A stretch of 9,887 bases of DNA from NCBI GenBank assembly GCA_031284475.1, contig JAISZV010000156.1, positions 1 through 9,887 of the forward strand. The letters run 5' to 3'. Below the pieces are notes generated by a model. It saw only the letters and a list, made by a program, of their open reading frames with translations. It searched no databases and had not been told where the DNA came from. Below, piece after piece: positions 1 to 6,298 of this stretch (its first letter is position 1; every line of letters begins with the position of its first letter). The position numbers and the translations under genes were made by a program. Origin of the DNA: Proteiniphilum sp. Its GTDB lineage: Bacteria; Bacteroidota; Bacteroidia; Bacteroidales; Dysgonomonadaceae.

Positions 1-99
1 AAAAAACGGGAATCACGGAATGGTAGATGCCACATCCTAAAAATTCTCAAAAAACAGAGAAAAGCAGGCTTGATTATCCGTGAGTGGCAATTTTTTGTG

Positions 100-107
100 T
101 AGATTTG
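100..107 (+). promoter_or_regulatory. Bacteroidota -7 box before the putative porin
   Basis: TAGATTTG matches the Bacteroidota -7 consensus TAnnTTTG exactly. No TTG/TTTG -33 element lies 19-21 bases upstream; the nearest TTG (70-72) leaves a 27-base spacer. Transcription from this box would begin about 112-114, right at the porin ATG at 114, so the mRNA would have almost no leader. It may instead be a chance match, with the true promoter upstream of the window. The stretch 1-83 before it holds no gene I can support. Confidence 0.4.
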
Positions 108-113
108 CATCCG

Positions 114-2219
114 ATGAAAGAAAAGTTGTTCATATCTCTTTTGGCATGTATTCTCTGCGTGACGGCTGCATACCCGCAGGCGCATATTATACTGCCCGAT
201 TCATCGCAGATCACGACGAATCCCGATTCGCTCAACCTTCTGCCAAAGCCTATCCCGGAGGGGCGGGGCCAAAGGGTGCGGTCGGAATCAACCGGACAGG
301 CGTCGCATCTTGACCACCTGCTGCATGATCATGGGGCGGAGGCCGACTCGCTACGCCGGACGGCACAAATGACGCTCTGGAAGATCGACGCGCGTACGGG
401 CGACCGGCTGCCTGTCGTTTCGGATACATTACTTTATAATTACCAGCATACAATCCTTCCCGACGGACAATCGGTGGCGTTGGGCTTTCTGGCGCCGCTG
501 GGATCGCCGGCTTTCTCTAAAATATTCGCAGACAGGCCGGAGACCGAACAGTTTATATTCAACAACGCTTACTACCTCTATCTGAAGAATCCGGAGGAAG
601 TATTGTTCGTGAATACGCGAGTGCCGTATTCCCGGTTGAGCTATAATCGTTCCGCCCCTAAACAGAACAGAGAGGAGCGTTTTGAGGCGAGGCTGACCTC
701 TAATTTCGGGAAGAAACTGAATGTGGGCCTGGATGTGGATATGATCAATACGCGTGGTTATTATAACTCGCAGGCGGTAAAGCATAGCAACTTCTCCTTG
801 TTCGGGAATTACCTCTCAGACCGGATAGAAGCGCATGTTTTTATGAATCTGGGATCGGTGACCAATGCCGAGAACGGCGGAATAACCGATGAACGGTTCG
901 TAACCCATCCCGATTCCATTCAACAGAGTTTTACATCGAGCGATATACCGGTGAAATTTACCAAAACATGGAATTCGCTGAGCAATAACCGCTTTTTTTT
1001 GTCCGGAAGATATAACTTAGGATATATGGAGATTACGGCCGATTCGTTGCATAAGGGGCAAGGGCAATTTGTCCCTGTGGCAAGCATCGGTTTTTCATCG
1101 CAATTTACGCAGCAGCACCGGCGATTCTTGTCATACGACACAACTTATGTGAATGTGGCCGGCGTGGAAGTGCAGCGGATAGATCAGTTTTATGCCAACC
1201 GGTTCTATGAGGGGGCGGTGGATGATAGTATCCGTTTCACCTCGATGAAAAACAACATTTCTCTCAGTCTGAGGGAAGGATTCAAGGAATGGGTGAAATT
1301 CGGACTGACCGCTTTTCTGGAACATGATTTGCGCAACTACTCTATGAAAGACGCCGAGGGAACGGGAATGATGCGCCACCGTGAAAGCGCCGTTACCATA
1401 GGAGGCGTACTGAACAAACAGCAGGGCGATAATCTCTTGTTCAATATCCGTGCCGATCTTGGAGTATTGGGTGCGAATTTGGGCGAATTTAGGGCAATGG
1501 GTGATGTGGAGACCGGTTTTTACATTGCGGGAAAGCGCACAACCCTTTCGGCGCATGCTTATATCAAAAACCTGAAACCCAAATATCTTGAGGAAAACTA
1601 TTATTCAAAATATTTCCGCCGGAACCACAATTTTGGCGATATCCGAAGGGTTTATGCCGGAGGTAAGCTGTATATACCGTTTACAAACACTACGTTGAGC
1701 GCCGGGGTGGAAAACTTGCAGAATTTCATTTATTACAATGAGGAGAAGCTAACTGCCCAGGAGAGCGACAATATACAACTGCTGACGGCGCGTGTAGAGC
1801 AGAACCTGCATTTTGGCATATTCAACTGGAATAACCAGGCGGTTTATCAGACTTCGAGCAATCAGGATGTGATCCCCGTGCCTATGCTCAGCGTCTATTC
1901 CAATATGTACCTGAAAACGAAGATTGTGAATGAGCTTACCCTGCAATTGGGTGTGGATGCGCATTATCATACCACGTATTTTGCGCCGGGTTATGAACCG
2001 GCGCTGTTGCAGTTTTATAATCAGCGTGAAAAAGAGATCGGGAATTATCCTATTGCCACTGCCTATGCCAATATGCACCTGAAACAGACCCGTTTTTACG
2101 TAATGTACTATAATGTGGCGTCGCAGTTTATGAATCCGAAAGAATATTTTTCACTTCCGGGTTATCCGGTCAACCCCATGGTTTTCAGAATGGGAGTTTC
2201 GGTGAATCTACACAACTAA
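114..2219 (+). CDS. Putative outer-membrane beta-barrel porin (Porin_10-like)
   Basis: A 701-residue protein with a signal peptide of about 22 residues (basic MKEK, a hydrophobic stretch, then AAYPQ-A), so it is exported and probably sits in the outer membrane. After a polar, low-complexity region (about residues 25-100) comes the part I recognise: a segment ending PYSRLSYNR (about 170-178), then QNREERFEAR, a 'GLDVDMINTRGYY' strand, 'NFSLFGNYLSDR', and ENGGITDERF (about 254-263). These match the Bacteroidota 'putative porin' family, usually 600-700 residues. The rest alternates aromatic and polar residues as in beta strands, ending GVSVNLHN. Family function is inferred as passive diffusion; the substrate is unknown. 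An in-frame GTG at 84 would add ten residues, but the ATG at 114 places the signal peptide at the N-terminus and is preferred. The next gene follows after 12 bases. A run of eight T lies at 993-1000 inside the gene. Confidence 0.85.
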   Translation: MKEKLFISLLACILCVTAAYPQAHIILPDSSQITTNPDSLNLLPKPIPEGRGQRVRSESTGQASHLDHLLHDHGAEADSLRRTAQMTLWKIDARTGDRLPVVSDTLLYNYQHTILPDGQSVALGFLAPLGSPAFSKIFADRPETEQFIFNNAYYLYLKNPEEVLFVNTRVPYSRLSYNRSAPKQNREERFEARLTSNFGKKLNVGLDVDMINTRGYYNSQAVKHSNFSLFGNYLSDRIEAHVFMNLGSVTNAENGGITDERFVTHPDSIQQSFTSSDIPVKFTKTWNSLSNNRFFLSGRYNLGYMEITADSLHKGQGQFVPVASIGFSSQFTQQHRRFLSYDTTYVNVAGVEVQRIDQFYANRFYEGAVDDSIRFTSMKNNISLSLREGFKEWVKFGLTAFLEHDLRNYSMKDAEGTGMMRHRESAVTIGGVLNKQQGDNLLFNIRADLGVLGANLGEFRAMGDVETGFYIAGKRTTLSAHAYIKNLKPKYLEENYYSKYFRRNHNFGDIRRVYAGGKLYIPFTNTTLSAGVENLQNFIYYNEEKLTAQESDNIQLLTARVEQNLHFGIFNWNNQAVYQTSSNQDVIPVPMLSVYSNMYLKTKIVNELTLQLGVDAHYHTTYFAPGYEPALLQFYNQREKEIGNYPIATAYANMHLKQTRFYVMYYNVASQFMNPKEYFSLPGYPVNPMVFRMGVSVNLHN

Positions 2220-2231
2220 ATCTTTCAAAGC

Positions 2232-3059
2232 GTGCAATACCGGAACCGTTTATATCTTTATTTTCTTTTGCTGGTAGTTGGCGTAATAGCAATGCTGCTG
2301 CTCAGGACGGCTGTAAAAAGTTCCCGGAACGCCTTGCTGCAACCCCGCGATTATAATGAGATAATGGCGTCGGGTGAATTGAATGTGGTAACGGATTATA
2401 ATAGCATCGGATTGTATGTTTCAGGAGATACCTTACAGGGCTTTCAACGGGAAATGATCCTTGCGCTTGAGAAGGAGTGGGGGATAAAGGTGAATCTCTT
2501 CCTTGAGAATAGCCTTGATGAAAATCTGGAGGGACTATTGGCAATGCGCTACGATTTGATAGCCCGTAATATCCCGGTCAACATACAGTTGAAAGATACT
2601 TTTGCCTTCACCATTCCTATCACGCTGAACAAGCAGGTGCTGGTGCAACGAAAACCGGAATATAACGACAACATAGAGCCGATCCGACAGCATCTTGACC
2701 TGGCCGGGAAAATCATTCATGTGGAGGGTGATTCGCCCGCTATTCTACGCCTGAATAATCTTTCTCACGAGATAGGAGATACCATTTTTATTGTGGAAGA
2801 TCCCACTTACGAAACGGAACAATTAGTGATGATGGTAGCGTCGGGCGATATAGACTTTACGGTGTGCGATGAGAAAATGGCCATACGGTTGGCGAAACTC
2901 TTTCCTGAGATAGATATTGAAACTGACGTCAGTTTCACCCAGTTGGAATCGTGGGCAGTGCGAAAAGATTCTCCCGTGCTGCTGGATAGCCTGAATAACT
3001 GGCTTGACCGGTTTAAGGCAACGGCAACATTCGGGAGAATCTACAGGAAGTATTACTGA
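2232..3059 (+). CDS. Membrane-anchored periplasmic substrate-binding-like protein (SBP_bac_3 / MltF N-domain type)
   Basis: A 275-residue protein. Residues 8-24 are one hydrophobic segment after a basic start, giving an uncleaved anchor or signal sequence, so the rest should lie in the periplasm. From about residue 48 (GELNVVTDYN) to 273 it follows the family-3 solute-binding fold: a first lobe with GFQREMILALEKEWG (70-84), the 'YDLIA' (107-111) and PITLNKQVLVQRK (129-141) strands, a second lobe opening at LAGKIIHVEGDSPA (157-170), and GDIDFTVCDEKMA (205-217) before a return to lobe one. This resembles the N-terminal half of lytic transglycosylase MltF, but there is no transglycosylase domain after it, so it should bind something rather than cut peptidoglycan. 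It starts with GTG 12 bases after the porin stop, and no in-frame ATG would keep the anchor, so the two genes are probably one operon. Ligand unknown. Confidence 0.75.
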   Translation: MQYRNRLYLYFLLLVVGVIAMLLLRTAVKSSRNALLQPRDYNEIMASGELNVVTDYNSIGLYVSGDTLQGFQREMILALEKEWGIKVNLFLENSLDENLEGLLAMRYDLIARNIPVNIQLKDTFAFTIPITLNKQVLVQRKPEYNDNIEPIRQHLDLAGKIIHVEGDSPAILRLNNLSHEIGDTIFIVEDPTYETEQLVMMVASGDIDFTVCDEKMAIRLAKLFPEIDIETDVSFTQLESWAVRKDSPVLLDSLNNWLDRFKATATFGRIYRKYY

Positions 3060-3172
3060 TACACCCTTCCCTGAAAAGATGTATGGACCGTTTCCTCAAA
3101 AGGGACGTATTCCACAAAAGAACGTATTCCTCAAAGGAACGCAGGCCAATTCCACAAGAAAAGGGTGTATCA
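3057..3172 (+). repeat. 12-base perfect inverted repeat flanking a tandem repeat block
   Basis: TGATACACCCTT (3057-3068, including the TGA stop of the preceding gene) is the exact reverse complement of AAGGGTGTATCA (3161-3172). The 92 bases between them hold related units of about 17 bases: TTTCCTCAAAAGGGACGT (3091-3108), ATTCCACAAAAGAACGT (3109-3125), ATTCCTCAAAGGAACGC (3126-3142) and, after six bases, ATTCCACAAGAAAAGG (3149-3164). Unit three contains a small hairpin, TTCCT-CAA-AGGAA (3127-3139). ACGTATTC occurs at 3105, 3122 and again at 3294, and TGATACA again at 3254. The gap lies between converging genes and codes for nothing I can support. Confidence 0.75.
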
Positions 3173-3189
3173 CAATGTGATTTCACCCT
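3162..3189 (+). terminator. Stem-loop after the porin operon, possible terminator or 3' processing structure
   Basis: AGGGTG (3162-3167) pairs with CACCCT (3184-3189), and inside them ATCAC (3169-3173) pairs with GTGAT (3177-3181) around a three-base AAT loop. The result is an 11-pair interrupted stem about 100 bases after the stop codon. There is no proper T tract afterwards (CTTAG), so classical intrinsic termination is uncertain. A second hairpin, TTCTCC-TATC-GGAGAA (3197-3212), follows closely. Since the facing gene ends at 3300, either could serve both directions. Confidence 0.4.
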
Positions 3190-3299
3190 CTTAGTATTCT
3201 CCTATCGGAGAACAATTACAAATATTCAATTCTCAAAGGCCTATTTTCTATTTTGATACAGCCTCATCAGGTTTTACCCGTAGTGTAATTTTAACGTAT

Positions 3300-3746
3300 T
3301 CAACGAGGGCCTTGCCTGCCTGCACGGTTTGAATCGCGCATCTCTTTCTGGCGGTCGGCGCGATACTGCTTCCATTGTTTTGTTTTTTCCTTTCCGATAA
3401 CTTTTTCCAGTTCGGCGTCGTTTTTTTCTACTTCTTTTTCAAACAATGCCTGCATCTCTTCGCGACGCTTGGCCCGATCTTGCACCTGCTCTCTCCCGTT
3501 GGCCCTTTGTTGGGCAATCTGTTCGGCCTGTTTAGCGTCTTGTTGTTCAAACAAGGCTTCCACTTGCGCCTTTTCCTTGTCGGTTAGTTTCAACTGTTTT
3601 GTAATCTCCTCAGCGCGGTCTTTTGCAGTCCATCTCATACCTGTACGGTCCCCTCCGTTTCTTCCGTTTCTTCCGTTCTCCTGGGCGCCGAGTGTGCAAC
3701 TCAAAGTGAATATGGCTACCAGCGTCATGAATACAATCTTCTTCAT
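3300..3746 (-). CDS. Small periplasmic Spy/CpxP-like helical protein (DUF4890-like)
   Basis: A 148-residue protein beginning MKKIVFMTLVAIFTLSCTLGAQ, a clear signal peptide, probably cut near GA-QE. The Cys at 17 does not sit in a good lipobox (TLSC), so a lipoprotein is less likely. After a Gly/Asn/Arg-rich linker (about 23-37), residues 43-140 are almost all charged and helix-forming, with KQLKLTDKEKAQVEAL (50-65) resembling the 'LNLTxxQ' helix start of Spy/CpxP-type envelope-stress chaperones. The second half (DAKQAEQIAQQ to KQWKQYRADRQKE) should form long amphipathic helices, and the C-terminus is basic (NRAGRQGPR). Similar Bacteroidales proteins are annotated DUF4890. A holding-chaperone or metal-stress role is inferred from the resemblance. 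It faces the porin operon and diverges from the PH-domain gene; a weak promoter candidate, TATTTTTA, lies on its strand at 3778-3771. Confidence 0.75.
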   Translation of the reverse strand: MKKIVFMTLVAIFTLSCTLGAQENGRNGRNGGDRTGMRWTAKDRAEEITKQLKLTDKEKAQVEALFEQQDAKQAEQIAQQRANGREQVQDRAKRREEMQALFEKEVEKNDAELEKVIGKEKTKQWKQYRADRQKEMRDSNRAGRQGPR

Positions 3747-3981
3747 AATACATACATTTTTAAAAGTGAATAAAAATATGATTCGTCCTTATTGACTTCC
3801 GAAGTAAGCAAAAGTTTAAAGGAAAAATGTTTTTTATTCTGTTTAAATATCATTATACCAGATGGATATAGCCTTATTTTTATGATTAGTCAGGTTGAAA
3901 TCCCGTTTCGTCGATAAAAACTGCGTATTGGTCTATTCCTTGATTCTTTGAATTTTTTAACCCATTTTCCACGAATAAGCG

Positions 3982-3989
3982 TATATTTG
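3982..3989 (+). promoter_or_regulatory. Upstream TAnnTTTG box, possible second promoter of the PH-domain gene
   Basis: TATATTTG fits the Bacteroidota -7 consensus exactly, and its context TATATTTGCA repeats at 4049-4058. No TTG lies at the expected -33 distance. A transcript from here would have a leader of about 90 bases that contains the second promoter and the inverted repeat GCAATAC/GTATTGC. Confidence 0.35.
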
Positions 3990-4008
3990 CAAAATATAGG
4001 GCGACTTG

Positions 4009-4035
4009 GCAATACTTAGGCAAACTTGGTATTGC
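4009..4035. repeat. Inverted repeat overlapping the -33 element (operator candidate)
   Basis: GCAATAC (4009-4015) and GTATTGC (4029-4035) are exact reverse complements separated by 13 bases. The right arm begins directly after the TTG (4026-4028) that serves as -33 element of the promoter at 4049-4056, a position where a bound dimer could block polymerase. The arms are short enough to arise by chance. Confidence 0.3.
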
Positions 4036-4056
4036 TCCCGGTTTTCGCTATATTTG
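4026..4056 (+). promoter_or_regulatory. Bacteroidota housekeeping-type promoter for the PH-domain gene
   Basis: TTG (4026-4028) and TATATTTG (4049-4056) are separated by 20 bases (19 if the following G is counted in the element), which fits the Bacteroidota primary sigma pattern TTTG-N19/21-TAnnTTTG. Transcription should begin near 4062-4064, about 25 bases before the GTG at 4087. This is the best-formed promoter in the window and argues against translation starting upstream at the in-frame TTG at 4006. Confidence 0.6.
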
Positions 4057-4086
4057 CAGAGCATTTGTAATGAAAATTCAACAGTT

Positions 4087-4503
4087 GTGGAGAAAAAATA
4101 TAAAGCAGATAACGGATTTGGGAATCTTTTTTGGGGGATTGCGTTGCTTTTCCTTACAGGCTTTTTCTTTTACAGGCTCAGGAATGGGGAGATAATCTGG
4201 ACGGATCTCTGCTACATCGCCTTTGTCATTGTTTTTATTCTATCGACCACTATAAAAGAGTATGCCGTCACCGAATTGAATTTTCTGGAGATCCGTTTTG
4301 TATTGACGCTGTTCTCAAAGAACCGGCGGATAGCTATTGGCGATATGACAGGGTTGAAAAAGGAGAAAAAAAATCAGCTACGCATCGATAAAGTGCGCGG
4401 TTTTGAAGTGTTGAGGGTAAAGGAAACGGATATGGACGCCCTGATCGCCGAATTGAAAGAACGAAATCCGAGGATCAGAATTGCCTGGGAAGAAGAGGAA
4501 TAA
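4087..4503 (+). CDS. Two-TM membrane protein with a PH-like domain
   Basis: A 138-residue protein when started at the GTG at 4087. Two hydrophobic segments, residues 13-29 (LFWGIALLFLTGFFFYR) and 39-54, form a hairpin. The rest (about 57-133) reads as a bacterial PH-like domain: IKEYAVTELNFLEIRF (56-71), a turn, then RIAIGDMTGLKKEK (81-94), DKVRGFEVLRVKE (101-113), and the final helix DMDALIAELKERNPRI (115-130) typical of such domains before an acidic tail EEEE. Bacterial proteins with this layout are membrane-associated and mostly of unknown role. An in-frame TTG at 4006 would extend it by 27 residues, but that lies upstream of the predicted transcription start. The ATG at 4070 is out of frame. 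It converges with the DUF368 gene, with 22 bases between stop codons and no clear terminator. Confidence 0.7.
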   Translation: MEKKYKADNGFGNLFWGIALLFLTGFFFYRLRNGEIIWTDLCYIAFVIVFILSTTIKEYAVTELNFLEIRFVLTLFSKNRRIAIGDMTGLKKEKKNQLRIDKVRGFEVLRVKETDMDALIAELKERNPRIRIAWEEEE

Positions 4504-4525
4504 AACTTTTGCCGGATTATATTCT

Positions 4526-5416
4526 CTAAAAGATATCTTCCCTCGGATATTTCTCTTCCACTTTGCTGAAAAGCCAGGAGGCGACGGCGCCGATTATGAA
4601 AAGCAGCAGGCTCAGGAGGAGCGCTCCCCAAAAACTTAACCCTGCAACGGTAAGTTGTTCTGCTGTAAATGCCGGAAAAACCACTGTGGGAAAAATAGCC
4701 AGTGAAGAACCGATCACCATCCCCAGGATGAAATGGTACATACCGGAGTAATATTTCCGGAAAAGCCAGGAAGCCAATTTGGCAAACAGTAATACGCATA
4801 CGATAAACCCGATGACCAACGGGATTATCACGCCGAAATCGAAATCTTTGATGCCGGCGGCCATCTTGTCGTAAAGCCCGAAGTAGATAAGGAAATTGGA
4901 CGGGCTCATTCCCGGGACGATCAGCCCCAGTCCCATCAACAATCCTGATCCCAGCCATACCATGAGGCTGGGAGTCACTTCTGTGAGTTGTTGGTCCCCC
5001 ACTAACATCAGTGCGAAAATGGCGATCGTGGTAATAATAAGGATACCCATATCGGACGATTTTCGTCCCTGTTTTCCGGCCATTTTATAGAGAGAAGGAA
5101 AAGTACCCGCCACAAATCCTACAAAGAGAGATACAAACAGCGCGGCATATTTCCCGAAAGCTTTCTCTACCACTACGGCAAAAAGAACGATACCGATAGC
5201 CGCGCCGATCGCTACGGGGAGAAAGTAAAGCAGGTTTTTCAGAAAGTTTCGTTGTATGTTGGCAAGAAACCTGATTAGCGGATCATAGATACCGAAAATA
5301 ACGGCCAGTACGCCCCCCGACAGTCCGGGAAGAATGAATCCGATCCCGACAAGAGCTCCTTTCAGGAGACGGATAAACCAGTCTGTAACCGGGTTGATTT
5401 TTTTCTGTTCTTTCAT
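4526..5416 (-). CDS. DUF368 family undecaprenyl-phosphate translocase (PopT-like)
   Basis: A 296-residue polytopic membrane protein of the usual DUF368 length. The family's paired motifs are visible: GIGFILPGLSGG at 24-35 and GLIVPGMSPS at 164-173, each entering a membrane segment followed by an aromatic/Gly turn (FGIYDPL, FGLYDKM), consistent with an internal duplication. Further hydrophobic segments are near 62-83, 90-110, 124-140, 150-180, 194-218, 227-247 and 260-284; the charged tail EEKYPREDIF is predicted cytoplasmic. DUF368 proteins have been shown in other bacteria to recycle undecaprenyl phosphate across the cytoplasmic membrane for peptidoglycan and surface-polymer synthesis; that role is applied here by family. 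The second motif has SPS instead of the SGS I remember from other members. It is last in a minus-strand unit, 45 bases after the ABC ATPase gene. ATG 5416 follows an A-rich leader and is duplicated in its sequence context. Confidence 0.85.
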   Translation of the reverse strand: MKEQKKINPVTDWFIRLLKGALVGIGFILPGLSGGVLAVIFGIYDPLIRFLANIQRNFLKNLLYFLPVAIGAAIGIVLFAVVVEKAFGKYAALFVSLFVGFVAGTFPSLYKMAGKQGRKSSDMGILIITTIAIFALMLVGDQQLTEVTPSLMVWLGSGLLMGLGLIVPGMSPSNFLIYFGLYDKMAAGIKDFDFGVIIPLVIGFIVCVLLFAKLASWLFRKYYSGMYHFILGMVIGSSLAIFPTVVFPAFTAEQLTVAGLSFWGALLLSLLLFIIGAVASWLFSKVEEKYPREDIF

Positions 5417-5428
5417 TTTTTTCTGTTC
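5397..5428 (-). repeat. 14-base direct repeat spanning the DUF368 start codon
   Basis: On the minus strand GAACAGAAAAAAAT occurs twice, at 5428-5415 and 5410-5397, with an 18-base period. The first copy is the A-rich leader ending in the AT of the start ATG; the second encodes residues 3-7. The phase is preserved (18 bases = six codons), as expected of a small tandem duplication. Each copy contains a run of seven A. Confidence 0.7.
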
Positions 5429-5461
5429 TGTAAGTTCTAAATTTAGCCGGATAGATGGCGC

Positions 5462-6238
5462 TCATACTGCAAAATAAGATTCTAGTTCTTTCAGCGTATT
5501 CTCACTTGTGCGGATATCTCTCACAACCTTCCCTTTTTCAAGTACCACAATGCGGTCGCACACCTCGGTTATATGATTGAGGTCGTGGCTTGAAATCAGC
5601 ATGGTTATTTTTTTCGTGGTTTTCAACTCATTGAGCATCTTTTTCAACCTGATCTGTGAAGTCGGGTCGAGCGCTGTAAAAGGTTCATCGAGGATCAATA
5701 TTTGCGGATCGCTGATGAGCGCTGCGGCAATGCCTGTTTTTTTCTGATTTCCTTTCGAGAGGTCGCGGATCAGTTTTCCTGTTCCCAGTATCTCTCCGTT
5801 AAAGAACTCTTTCATCGATTCCAGGAACAGGGCGGTATCGCCTTCCGATTTATTATATACTTTGGACGTGAAAGTAAAATATTCTTCGGGAGTGAGAAAA
5901 TCGATTAGGAAACCCTCATCGAGGAACGATCCCACTTTCGATTTCCATTCGTCGCGGCGGGCAACTTTCTCTCCATCGATCCTCGCCTCACCGGAAGAAG
6001 CCTCGATAAGATCGAGGATCAGCCGGAAAAAAGTGGTCTTTCCTGCGCCGTTGTTTCCCACCAGCCCAAAACTTTCTCCGTTTCCAATTTCCATGAAGGG
6101 AATATCCAGCACAGTAACGCCATGATATATCTTCTTCAGGTTTGTGGTTGTGATGATTTCCGCAACCTCGCCCGCAGACTGTGGTATGGGCGGCGGCGCG
6201 TCGGAGAGGGCCATTGATCTGTTGTCGTAGTCTTGCAT
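5462..6238 (-). CDS. ABC transporter ATP-binding protein
   Basis: A 258-residue single nucleotide-binding domain with no membrane segment. Walker A is GNNGAGKT at 61-68, the signature is LSKGN at 160-164 (in place of LSGGQ), Walker B is ILILDEP at 180-186, with the D-loop SALD-equivalent TALD at 188-191 and the H-loop His at 218 (SSHD). All catalytic positions are present, so it should hydrolyse ATP. At the Q-loop region (VGSFLDEGFL, 102-111) there is acidic DE instead of Gln, which also occurs in exporters of the DrrA/ABC-2 group. About 27 N-terminal residues, Pro- and Ser-rich, precede the fold; a second Met at residue 9 (6214) is an alternative start. The gene lies 60 bases after the permease gene and 45 before the DUF368 gene, so it should power that permease. 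Substrate unknown. Confidence 0.88.
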   Translation of the reverse strand: MQDYDNRSMALSDAPPPIPQSAGEVAEIITTTNLKKIYHGVTVLDIPFMEIGNGESFGLVGNNGAGKTTFFRLILDLIEASSGEARIDGEKVARRDEWKSKVGSFLDEGFLIDFLTPEEYFTFTSKVYNKSEGDTALFLESMKEFFNGEILGTGKLIRDLSKGNQKKTGIAAALISDPQILILDEPFTALDPTSQIRLKKMLNELKTTKKITMLISSHDLNHITEVCDRIVVLEKGKVVRDIRTSENTLKELESYFAV

Positions 6239-6298
6239 ATATTTATTGTTTTTTTTCTTTGTTGTAATCGTTTAAAGAGGTTGGAAAAATGCCGGGGC

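Larger units (their letters stand above)
3747..4086. other. 340-base divergent intergenic control region
   Basis: No gene is supported here. Between the minus-strand start at 3746 and the plus-strand start at 4087 it contains: a weak minus-strand -7 candidate (TATTTTTA, 3778-3771); a short palindrome ACTTC-C-GAAGT (3795-3805) near where its -33 element would lie; an AT-rich stretch about 3806-3900 with no structure I can name; and two plus-strand TAnnTTTG boxes (3982-3989 and 4049-4056) facing the PH-domain gene. Confidence 0.6.

Noticed and set aside
1..102. Plus-strand frame open from base 1 to a TAG at 100-102, possibly the tail of an upstream gene
   Set aside because: 33 basic residues without a recognisable family; the other two frames also close early (stops at 24 and 39), so the true end of an upstream gene cannot be chosen.
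160..164. ABC ATPase signature LSKGN as a degenerate, inactive ATPase (residue positions)
   Set aside because: Walker A, Walker B with catalytic Glu and the H-loop His are intact, and KGN-type signatures are common in exporters of this kind.
1131..1556. 141-codon minus-strand open frame within the porin gene
   Set aside because: Antisense to a well-supported coding sequence, with no family resemblance and His/Arg-rich composition typical of a shadow frame.
4070..4193. ATG at 4070, eight bases from the predicted transcription start
   Set aside because: Out of frame with the PH-domain protein; reads only 40 codons to a stop and encodes no recognisable protein. A short upstream frame is possible but unsupported.
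4526..4540. AAGATATCTT palindrome at the end of the DUF368 gene as a terminator
   Set aside because: Fully self-complementary with no loop, no T tract, and inside codons for the last residues.
4374..4958. 194-codon minus-strand open frame
   Set aside because: Overlaps the DUF368 and PH-domain genes in the wrong frame; Arg/Phe-rich, no recognisable domain.
5417..5461. TAAATTTA as an internal promoter before the DUF368 gene
   Set aside because: Imperfect -7 match; the nearest TTTTG is 24 bases upstream, too far for a -33 element.
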